64,000 nucleotides of DNA from NCBI RefSeq assembly GCF_014192285.1, contig NZ_JACHXQ010000013.1:1-64000 (forward strand). The letters run 5' to 3'. The translations under genes were made by a program, and so were the position numbers. The notes under the pieces were generated by a model. The model was not told the DNA's origin, did no database searches, and saw only the letters and a program-made list of their open reading frames with translations. Origin of the DNA: Halomonas fontilapidosi. GTDB taxonomy: Bacteria; Pseudomonadota; Gammaproteobacteria; Pseudomonadales; Halomonadaceae. Positions 20,851 to 28,186 of the stretch are shown here, one piece after another (the first letter of the stretch is position 1; every line of letters starts with the position of its first letter).

Positions 20851-22829
20851 TAAAAGTAACCTCTTTGAACGGAAGTACCGCCATTTAGGCTATTGAAAGT
20901 CAATGCGTATAGCTTGGATACTGAGTCTTTGAAGTTTTGTGGTGTTTTCTCTAATTCTATTTCCGTGTCGGTGGAAAGAAGAACGACCTGATGGCTCGCA
21001 TTGGTAAAGTAGTTATCTACTATGTTTGATCTGTGCTTTGAGTCTAAACGCCCAAGAGGTGTGTCAATGATGACAGGGAGGCGGAGGCCCGAGGCCTTCC
21101 CTAACGCTTCCAGCATTGCTGTGGCGTAAATTTGTTTCTCACCAGCCGATAATTGTTCCCGCTCTAGGACCTTTCCATCAGAGTAAGCCAGCTCAACGCC
21201 AAAAGTATTGGGATCAATTTTCGGTGTAAGTTCTTCATGGTCTTTACGCGAAAGTCGCTTGAATGACTCACTGAAGTGATTTTCAAGCTCGCTAATTTTG
21301 CTAGCTTTTGCTCTATTAGAGTAGCCTGTTAGCATTTCTCTGACTGTTTTGGCCATGCCGATTGCATGCACATTGTCGGATTGATGCTGGTGTTCAGCTT
21401 CTAGCTTGCGAAGTTTTCGAATGCAGTCCATGGCGGAGCGCAGCTCGCGTTTTGCATTTTCACGTTGTTCTTCAATTCGACTATTTAAGCGGCCTTGCTT
21501 GAGCTGTGCTTCGTGCAGCTTTTCATAGAGCGGCTTGATGCGTTGTTCATCCGGCGCTCGCTCCAGGTTTGCTGCACACTCACTGATCTCGTGCCGCAGG
21601 CCTTCGAGCCTCTTTTCTAGCTCATCGACTTCCTGCTTTTGTTTTGGTGCCTCTACGGTGATCTGATGGCGTAACTGTTCTATCTCGCTATCAGACAAGT
21701 CATGCACCATTTCCACCCTCTTGGGCGGCTTCAGGCTCTTGCCAAATGCTTTTTCGATAGCACCCTCAAGCAGTGCTTCCTGGCCCTGTAGAGCGCTTTC
21801 CAACTCCTTTCTCAGAGCTTTTGCTTGGCGTTTAGCAGCCTGGTGGGTTACTCGCTGCTTGCGATAGTTGCTCTCGGCATCGAGCTGAGCCAGTAAGCCA
21901 TCTAACGCTGTCGGAGCCAGCGCTAACGGGTAGAGAGAGCCTTTCAATGATCGTATCCGCCCCCTGATAGCTTCCTGATCAGCCAGCTGGCGCTCCATTC
22001 GCTCCCTTTCGGCTGCCTGGTTTTCGTACCAGGCACCGCCGTGCGCTTCTATCTTCTGTTCCAGTTGGGCAATATCGGCTCTCAGGTTGTGTAGCTGGTC
22101 CTCCAGTGCCTCTTTTCCCTCGAGCTCATGCTGGTAACGCGAATAGCAGCGCTCATAGTCAGCCTCTAATGCTTCGGCTTCCCGGCGAATCGCCTCCGGT
22201 AACCTGCCCTTCGAGTGATTGCGAATATAGACACCCAGGTCAGCCCGCAACCTGTTGACCAGGTCCAGGCCCAGTAGCCGCTGGATGGCATCGGCAAGTG
22301 CTGCATTGCCTTTTGACTCCGCTAGCTCGGCGATCTTCTCTCCATCGAAGAAGAAAAGGTCAGCAATACCCAGGGGAATCAGGTCGTTCAGAAAGCTTTG
22401 GGCCTGATCATGCGAGAGGTGAGAGAGAACCTCGTCGTCACGCGTGATCTGCAGGTTTTCCGTGACAGCGCCACTCGTATCGCGGAACCAACTGCGCACC
22501 ACATCGTACTCGTGCTGTCGGCCACCACGGCTATCGCTAAAGTTCAGCCGTACATAGGCGCTATTCGGAATGCGCTCCGAACCAGCCGGTTTGTGAATGC
22601 AATCACTCAGATAGCGGTGATACTCTTCACTTGGTACCTTAGCCCCCAGGATACGGCGACCATAGAGGGTTAGACGCACAGCCGTGAGGATTGACGTCTT
22701 GCCGGCACCATTCAGGCCACCAAACAGGATAATGGGTTTTGCCCCACTTGGCCCTTCTGGCCTGAGGTCGATCTCATGATCGCCCCGATAGACCCTGAAA
22801 TTGCCCATCTTCAGCGTATTCAGGATCAT
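20850..22829 (-). CDS. dndD: DNA sulfur modification protein DndD (SMC-like ATPase)
   Basis: ATPase of the DNA phosphorothioation complex, thought to open or remodel DNA for sulfur insertion. The 659-aa protein has Walker A GGLNGAGKTSIL (near residue 33-44) and a Q-loop region near FFFDGEKIAELAESKG. A long coiled coil follows (about 200-520), with the ABC signature LSAGEKQIYATAML and Walker B LPVIIDTPLGRLD. Its ATG overlaps the dndC stop (ATGA). Base composition shifts inside the gene, with the 3' third clearly more AT-rich than the 5' part. Confidence 0.93.
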   Translation of the reverse strand: MILNTLKMGNFRVYRGDHEIDLRPEGPSGAKPIILFGGLNGAGKTSILTAVRLTLYGRRILGAKVPSEEYHRYLSDCIHKPAGSERIPNSAYVRLNFSDSRGGRQHEYDVVRSWFRDTSGAVTENLQITRDDEVLSHLSHDQAQSFLNDLIPLGIADLFFFDGEKIAELAESKGNAALADAIQRLLGLDLVNRLRADLGVYIRNHSKGRLPEAIRREAEALEADYERCYSRYQHELEGKEALEDQLHNLRADIAQLEQKIEAHGGAWYENQAAERERMERQLADQEAIRGRIRSLKGSLYPLALAPTALDGLLAQLDAESNYRKQRVTHQAAKRQAKALRKELESALQGQEALLEGAIEKAFGKSLKPPKRVEMVHDLSDSEIEQLRHQITVEAPKQKQEVDELEKRLEGLRHEISECAANLERAPDEQRIKPLYEKLHEAQLKQGRLNSRIEEQRENAKRELRSAMDCIRKLRKLEAEHQHQSDNVHAIGMAKTVREMLTGYSNRAKASKISELENHFSESFKRLSRKDHEELTPKIDPNTFGVELAYSDGKVLEREQLSAGEKQIYATAMLEALGKASGLRLPVIIDTPLGRLDSKHRSNIVDNYFTNASHQVVLLSTDTEIELEKTPQNFKDSVSKLYALTFNSLNGGTSVQRGYF

Positions 22830-24433
22830 TTGCTTAGCTCCTCGTACTGAATTTCTAGCCCTGCCAGCAGCTCGTCATAGACGCTTTTTGCGTTACGGGT
22901 CTTTCCCTGGTAGCCAATATTTTCCTGGAAGATATCCTGCATCTTTCCCTTGGCCGCCTGCATTCCCTCGAGTGCCATGCTGGCGTCCTGTTTCTTGGTA
23001 TGAAGCGTATCGAGATCTCCCCAGTCTTGGTTCAAGAGGGAGTCAATCCGCTTGAAAACGCCATGGCGCTTGCTCAAGCCATCAAGCGACTGTTCAAGCT
23101 GGAGGAGTTTGACGGCCAGGTCGACGGGAGTGCCGTGCTCCAGGCAGGCGCTGTTCAGGGCAGCTGCGTCCTGTTGGCTCAAGACTCCCGCGGAGTCCTG
23201 CATCCACTCAAGCTTGTGGCCATATATGCTGGCGTAGATGGCAGGAAGCGCATCCAGGGCGTCTGGCTCATTGGGGTCACTCAACCACTCCAGGCGAATG
23301 TGCTTCAACTCGTCTTCATGGATGAGAACGATCGGGTTTCCGCCGTCGTTGAGATTCTTCTGAATTTCCAGAAGCTTTTTCAGCCAGGCTTGCCGATAAG
23401 CCATCCAGTAAGGGCCGGGGATATGCTTCTTTTCGACGTCGCTGTCATCGGTGATATGCCCACGAGCATAATGCACCTTCCCGGTGCGCCGCTTGTGGTT
23501 ACGGTACTTTGTCTTGTTATGTGGCAGCGTTGTCCGGTAGAGCAGGTCACGAAAGGCCTTCAGGCGTTTCATCCACAGCTCGCCCGACTCGATCAACCCT
23601 TCCATCGCCCGGTCCTTGGTAACGACGGTGCAGGTCCAGCAGCCAAACCGCGAATTACCGCAAGAGGGTGTCTTCGTATCGATGACGACGGGGCACTCCC
23701 CGGCATTCGAGTCCTTGTAAAGGTCGAATAACTGGTGGTGTGTGCCTCCCCAGGGGGTAGGAGCACCCAGCAGGTACATCCACACTTCATCGAAGGTCCA
23801 GTCCTCGATGGGCATATAGGTGTAGGCGCCCGGCAGCGATGAGTGCTTGGAGAGCAGAGAGCCATCGACCTTGTGCTTGGCGATCACCTGGGCCCGTGAA
23901 GCGCTTTCCTGGCTCCTGGCACCAAGCACAACGACGACCTCACCGTGGCGTGTCACCTTGTCCAGGATGAAGCTGCTCACGGGGTCAATCTTCATTCGCT
24001 CGGTACACCAGCGAAAGCTCTGTGTCGGTGCGGGATAGCCCTTGCCGAGGAGGTTGACCCAGAACGTCTCGTTGGGCTTTGGCACTACCTGGTGACCGGA
24101 GAACGGCAACCCCTGCTCTTCGGCATTCTTGTTAATGCGTTCGAGCGTCGAGGACACCATGTCAACGACGATGGGCGTTTCCACGAGGGTATCCGAGCTG
24201 ACGACATAGATGTGCTTGTGTCGCTGCGATGCGGGGAGCTTTTCGATCGCCGTGTAGATCAGCGACAGCACGGCTGTCGAATCCTTGCCACCGCTAAAGC
24301 CGATGACCCAAGGACGCTCATCTTCAAGGTAGAGCGACTGGACCTCGGAAAGCAGGTCCGGCAGTGGTCTGCCAGCGACACTTTGTTCCGCCAGCATCTC
24401 GTCTTGCGTCGCAAAAAGGGTGGCTTCGCTCAT
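22826..24433 (-). CDS. dndC: DNA sulfur modification protein DndC (PAPS-reductase-like)
   Basis: Iron-sulfur ATP pyrophosphatase-type enzyme that activates the DNA backbone and transfers sulfur to make phosphorothioate links. The 535-aa product starts MSEATLFATQDEMLAEQSVA and has the PP-loop motif FSGGKDSTAVL near residue 54. Cys residues fit a 4Fe-4S site (RWCTERMK and FGCWTCTVV). The open frame extends upstream through dndB, but ATG 24433 overlaps the dndB stop as ATGA and matches the family start. The sulfur donor desulfurase DndA is not here; IscS elsewhere in the genome probably serves. Confidence 0.94.
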   Translation of the reverse strand: MSEATLFATQDEMLAEQSVAGRPLPDLLSEVQSLYLEDERPWVIGFSGGKDSTAVLSLIYTAIEKLPASQRHKHIYVVSSDTLVETPIVVDMVSSTLERINKNAEEQGLPFSGHQVVPKPNETFWVNLLGKGYPAPTQSFRWCTERMKIDPVSSFILDKVTRHGEVVVVLGARSQESASRAQVIAKHKVDGSLLSKHSSLPGAYTYMPIEDWTFDEVWMYLLGAPTPWGGTHHQLFDLYKDSNAGECPVVIDTKTPSCGNSRFGCWTCTVVTKDRAMEGLIESGELWMKRLKAFRDLLYRTTLPHNKTKYRNHKRRTGKVHYARGHITDDSDVEKKHIPGPYWMAYRQAWLKKLLEIQKNLNDGGNPIVLIHEDELKHIRLEWLSDPNEPDALDALPAIYASIYGHKLEWMQDSAGVLSQQDAAALNSACLEHGTPVDLAVKLLQLEQSLDGLSKRHGVFKRIDSLLNQDWGDLDTLHTKKQDASMALEGMQAAKGKMQDIFQENIGYQGKTRNAKSVYDELLAGLEIQYEELSK

Positions 24434-25539
24434 TGTGAGAACATGTCCTCGAGTTGGCGCTGGTCTTCGCTTAGAGAAATCCCCAGGCGCTGCTTGAGAT
24501 AGCAAGCCAGTAGCTCTACTGATGTGTGTGACTTGGAGATCCGGGCATCGCGCAGGCAACGTCCTTCCCACTCGGGGTTGGAGCGCTGCCAATCGATCTC
24601 CATAAGGGGGGTCAGCCGGCCGATGTACCAGTCGATGTCGCGCTCGGCTGCTTCGCGACGCAGCGAGCTGCAGCTCACCGCCAGGGCCTGGAGAAAGACA
24701 CCGTGGGCATGAATAGAGCCTTGGCGAAGCTGCATGGGCAGGCTGGGGTCGCGAAGCGATTCCAACCAATCCGGCATGACCTTGCAGACGGCCGCCCAAA
24801 AGGTGATGCATTCGACATGGTCATCGATGCTGGCGTCGTCGCGCTTGCGCTTCTCCAGGAACCGCCAGCTGGCGTTCTTGATCGCGCTCAGGGTGAACAG
24901 CTTCCTGGATTTCTGCGGTAACGAGCTCTTCTCGACCTCGGTAAGCTCCTGAAAGCAGGGTACCTCCTGCATGATGCAGCGGGCCAAGGTGGAGGCGGCA
25001 TCGCGCTTATCGAAATAGGTGTTGAGCGAGGTGCTGGGGCGTATCGCATGCCGGTTCAAGTCGGCAAACATCTGCTGGCTGCGCTTCAGGCCTTCATCGA
25101 TAAACAGCAGGACGGGAATGCTGTCATGGCCCAGCTCGCGCTTTCTGGTGACCGCGCGCTCAATAGCGGCGCGCCGGTGCTGCCCGTCGTTGATCAGCAA
25201 TCGCGCCTCACGGGGGATGCGCAGCATGCCCACCAGCGGGACGAGCTCTTCGCCTGTTGGGACGAATTCGGCCTCCTGGTCGAGGGAGGCCGTGATGGCC
25301 GGCAGGATGTAGCTATCAGGGTTTTGTGTCAGGTAGTCCGCGATCTCGGGGATGCGGCCAGGGTTGATGGCGCGCTGGGCACGCTCCTCAGGCGGGAGCC
25401 CTGTATCGTCGTAGTGAAACAGCCTGGGGATCAGGCGCAGCGGGCACATGATCGTGTAGCATGCGCGTCCACCCTGCATCCCTCGCAGCGCGGGGAAGTC
25501 ATGGGTGCTGTGGGCTGCCTGTTGCGTCGCTTGGGCCAT
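24430..25539 (-). CDS. dndB: DNA sulfur modification protein DndB (DGQHR domain)
   Basis: DndB is dispensable for sulfur incorporation but tunes it. In studied systems it represses the dnd operon by binding its promoter and influences which sites are modified. The 369-aa product has the diagnostic NDGQHRRAAIERA (near residue 117) and FADLNRHAIRPS. First gene of dndBCDE. An 18-bp palindrome lies 26-43 nt upstream of its ATG, a natural place for autoregulation. About 55-58% GC, lower than the chromosome but higher than the facing module. Confidence 0.92.
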   Translation of the reverse strand: MAQATQQAAHSTHDFPALRGMQGGRACYTIMCPLRLIPRLFHYDDTGLPPEERAQRAINPGRIPEIADYLTQNPDSYILPAITASLDQEAEFVPTGEELVPLVGMLRIPREARLLINDGQHRRAAIERAVTRKRELGHDSIPVLLFIDEGLKRSQQMFADLNRHAIRPSTSLNTYFDKRDAASTLARCIMQEVPCFQELTEVEKSSLPQKSRKLFTLSAIKNASWRFLEKRKRDDASIDDHVECITFWAAVCKVMPDWLESLRDPSLPMQLRQGSIHAHGVFLQALAVSCSSLRREAAERDIDWYIGRLTPLMEIDWQRSNPEWEGRCLRDARISKSHTSVELLACYLKQRLGISLSEDQRQLEDMFSQ

Positions 25540-25564
25540 CGGTACGTGTTCTTAGGCGTAAGGG

Positions 25565-25582
25565 TACGTTAATTTTAACGTA
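25565..25582. promoter_or_regulatory. Palindromic operator candidate in front of dndB
   Basis: TACGTTAATTTTAACGTA: two perfect 8-bp arms separated by TT. A direct repeat CGTAAGGG occurs at 25557 and 25579, 22 bp apart (two helical turns). The position just upstream of dndB suggests binding by DndB or another repressor. I could not place a confident -35/-10 pair. Confidence 0.6.
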
Positions 25583-25861
25583 AGGGGCGCCTCAATGCAG
25601 TAGTGCGTTGTTGCATTAACGCCTCCGTTAGAGGCCGGAACGAGTCCGCGCAGGTGCTGTTCTTTTGTACAGTGTAGTGGCTCACTGCCTTTGGATGCCA
25701 CCGGTTGCCATGCTTGCAGCCTGCTGACTCGCCTGCCATCCGGCGAAAGCGCCGGTGGTGCAGGCGGCGAGGGTGTATGGCGATTTGTGGGCTGTTTGAA
25801 AAATGCGGCGCCCTAGCCCCAGCAGTGAGAAGCATTTTGTGCTGGCTTTAGCAAGTCCTGG
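25583..25861. other. Non-coding right edge of the dnd island
   Basis: No gene that I can support. An 86-codon minus-strand frame here has no recognisable features. The stretch contains a GCCTC-CGTTA-GAGGC stem at 25621-25635 and AATGCA/TGCATT inverted arms around 25593-25616. It also has a perfect CTGT-N8-ACAG LexA-like core at 25657-25672. Composition returns to chromosome-like GC toward corA. Confidence 0.5.
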
Positions 25862-26827
25862 CTACAGCCACCCGGCGCGCCGGAAGCGCCAGAAGAGCCA
25901 CCCGCAGGCACTGCCCATCACCAGCAGCGCCAGGGGGTAGCCCAGGCGCCAGTCGAGCTCGGGCATGTGGGTGAAGTTCATGCCCCAGACCCCGGCGAGG
26001 ATGGTGGCCACCGCGAAGATGGCGGCCCAGGCGGCTAGCCGCTTGTGCACTTCGCCTTCGTCGATTGCTACCATGGAGAGGTTCACCTGGATCGCGGTGA
26101 TGGTCATCTCGCGGATGGTATCCACCGCCGACTCGATGCGATTCAGGTGGTCGTACACGTCGCGGAAGTATTCCCGGGTCTTGCGGCACAGCGCCGGGAC
26201 CCGGCCGCCGAACAGGTGGCTGGCGGCCTGGCCCAGGGGCATGGCGGCATGCTTGAGCCGCATGGTCTGGCGCTTGAGCTGGTAGAGGCGCTCCAGGCTC
26301 TGGCGGGCCGTTCCCCTGACGAAGATCTGGTCCTCGATGCTCTCGAGCTCGGCCTGCAGGGCCTCGACTACCGGGAAGTAGCGGTCGACGATGGTGTCCA
26401 TCAGGGCATAAAGCACGAAAGCGGGGCCGTGCTTGAGCAGCTTCGGCTCGTGCTCACAGCGCTGGCGAACCTCGCTGAAGCCTCGGCCCGGGTGCAGCCG
26501 CACCGACAGGACATAGCCGGGGCCGGCAAACACCGCCACCTGACCGGTCTCCAGCTGCTCGTCACGCATGGTGACCATGTGCATGATCACGAACAGCGCA
26601 TCGCCATACTCCTCGAGTTTGGGACGCTGGCGTCCGTTCAGGGCATCCTCTACGGCTAACTCATGCAGGCCGAAGATCTCCTGGAAGTGGATCATTTCCG
26701 TTTCGTCGGGCTCGTGGAGTGCCACCCACACGAAACGGTCGGGCTGCCCCAGGTAGTCGCCGATCTCATTGCTCTGGATGTCGCGTAGACGGTGTCCCTT
26801 TTCGTAGGCCACGCAGTTGATGATCAT
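25862..26827 (-). CDS. CorA-family Mg2+/divalent cation channel
   Basis: Homopentameric inner-membrane magnesium channel. The 321-aa product has a long N-terminal cytosolic domain (RPKLEEYGDALFVIMHMV) and a stalk helix. Two C-terminal membrane helices follow, the first ending in WGMNFTHMPELDWRLGYP, which contains the GMN selectivity motif. The residue before GMN is Trp instead of the usual Tyr. ATG 26827 (MIINCVAYEKGH) is the family-like start; the long upstream open frame is spurious. GGGAG lies upstream. First normal-GC gene to the right of the island, divergent from the DUF2218 gene. Confidence 0.9.
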   Translation of the reverse strand: MIINCVAYEKGHRLRDIQSNEIGDYLGQPDRFVWVALHEPDETEMIHFQEIFGLHELAVEDALNGRQRPKLEEYGDALFVIMHMVTMRDEQLETGQVAVFAGPGYVLSVRLHPGRGFSEVRQRCEHEPKLLKHGPAFVLYALMDTIVDRYFPVVEALQAELESIEDQIFVRGTARQSLERLYQLKRQTMRLKHAAMPLGQAASHLFGGRVPALCRKTREYFRDVYDHLNRIESAVDTIREMTITAIQVNLSMVAIDEGEVHKRLAAWAAIFAVATILAGVWGMNFTHMPELDWRLGYPLALLVMGSACGWLFWRFRRAGWL

Positions 26828-27005
26828 TGCCGAGCTCTCCCGTTCAGTCGTGGTGCACTGTGCAACAGCATAGTGCCTGGCGGTAAGCCTCTGCCGCCCC
26901 GCCGGGGATCGGCTTTCCGGTCGAGATGCACCGGGTGCGGGGGTAGCGTTCATCGGGGCGTCGTCATAGTCTGGGCGTTCACCCAATGAAGACGCGGAGG
27001 CCGCC

Positions 27006-27284
27006 ATGCCGATTTCACGAGCCGAGATTCCCGCCGAGGATGCCAAGGGGCTGGTTGAGCGCCTTTGCCGGGACTGGGCCGACGCCCAGCCGATTGACCG
27101 CGAGGAGACCCAGGCGCGAGTGAAGTTCGACGAGGGCAGCTGCCTGCTCCAGGCCGAACCGGACCGGCTGGTGGTCGCCGTCGAGACCCTGGATGACGAG
27201 ACGCTGGACCGCCTGGAAGGCAAGGTGAATGCTGCACTTGAGGGGCTGACGGGCGTGACACTGGAGATCGTCTGGGAAAATTGA
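27006..27284 (+). CDS. DUF2218 family protein
   Basis: A 92-aa protein of the DUF2218 family, whose role is unknown. Relatives sit near siderophore and iron genes in some bacteria. The sequence is acidic and soluble (ARVKFDEGSCLLQAEPDRLVV, then ALEGLTGVTLEIVWEN), with no signal peptide or membrane helix. GGAG lies 6 nt before the ATG. Its TGA overlaps the TTG start of the following EamA transporter, so the pair is an operon. Confidence 0.75.
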   Translation: MPISRAEIPAEDAKGLVERLCRDWADAQPIDREETQARVKFDEGSCLLQAEPDRLVVAVETLDDETLDRLEGKVNAALEGLTGVTLEIVWEN

Positions 27285-28186
27285 GCGAGGGACTCTCGCC
27301 CCGTGCCGCCCACCTCGGCATGTTGCTGTGGGCGGTACTGGTGGGGCTCTCGTTTCCCGCGGTGAGGGTGATGAGTGAGCTGCCGCCGTTCTCGCTCACC
27401 TCGCTGCGTTTCTTTATCGCCTGCGGTGGGTTGTGGTGGCTGGCACGGCGTTCACCTTTCTTCCTGCCGCGCTGGCGCCAGCTTCCGCTCTATAGCCTGA
27501 TGGGGCTCTGCCTGGCCGGCTTCTTCGGTGCCATGTTCTGGGCGGCGCACCATGCCACGGCGCTCTCCATGGCCACCCTCTTCGTCACGGTACCGCTGCT
27601 GGCCTTCCTGCTGGGTCTCGGGTTTGGCGTCGAGCGGCTGGCGTGGCGTCTGCCGGCGATTCTGGCGCTGGGCGCCACCGGGGCCCTTGGCCTGGCCTTC
27701 GCGGAATCCGTGGGGCAGGCCGGACGCCTGCAGTTTGGTATCGGCGAGGCGGTGTTCTTCCTGGGTTGTCTCTCCACGGCGCTCTACCCGGTGCTCAGCA
27801 AATGGGGACTGGCGACCGGCCGCCTGCCGGCGTCCGCGGCGGTACGCACTTTCTGGAGCCTGGGGCTGGGCGCCGTGCTGATCGGGCTGCTGGGGCTGGC
27901 CGTCGAGCCGGTGGCAGGCCTGGCCAGCATGACCGGCCGCGACCTGTGGCTGCTGCTTTTCCTGGGGCTGTTATCCACGGCCCTCACCTTCTGGCTACTG
28001 CAGCGTGCTACTGCCGTGCTGACGCCGGGCGCGGTCACCGCCTACAGCTACCTGGTGCCCTTCGTCTCGATGCTGCTGCTGTTCGTCCGCGAGCCCGAGC
28101 GGATCGGCTGGGTCTGGCTGCCGGGTAGCCTGCTGGTGATCGTAGCCATTGCGCTGCTGTTGCGTAACGGCCGGGCGGCCGGCTAA
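27281..28186 (+). CDS. EamA-family (DMT) transporter
   Basis: Ten-helix inner-membrane carrier of the drug/metabolite transporter superfamily, built from two EamA repeats of about 130 residues each. The 301-aa product begins at a TTG overlapping the previous stop. An ATG at 27320 (MLLWAVLVGLSFPAVRVMSE) is an alternative that keeps all helices. Substrate is unknown; family members export amino acids or small metabolites. Its stop overlaps the stop of the convergent Clp1/RNase Z-like gene. Confidence 0.85.
   Translation: MSEGLSPRAAHLGMLLWAVLVGLSFPAVRVMSELPPFSLTSLRFFIACGGLWWLARRSPFFLPRWRQLPLYSLMGLCLAGFFGAMFWAAHHATALSMATLFVTVPLLAFLLGLGFGVERLAWRLPAILALGATGALGLAFAESVGQAGRLQFGIGEAVFFLGCLSTALYPVLSKWGLATGRLPASAAVRTFWSLGLGAVLIGLLGLAVEPVAGLASMTGRDLWLLLFLGLLSTALTFWLLQRATAVLTPGAVTAYSYLVPFVSMLLLFVREPERIGWVWLPGSLLVIVAIALLLRNGRAAG

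Noticed and set aside
24434..24811. N-terminal extension of DndC within dndB
   Set aside because: In-frame but overlaps dndB coding sequence. ATG 24433 with the ATGA overlap and family alignment is the better start.
25590..25640. Integron attC-like site
   Set aside because: Inverted arms and a GTTAGAG exist, but no proper GTTRRRY/RYYYAAC core pair and no integrase nearby.
25575..25835. 86-codon minus-strand frame upstream of dndB
   Set aside because: Covers the palindrome and stems, has low-complexity composition and no RBS. I treat the region as regulatory or junction DNA.
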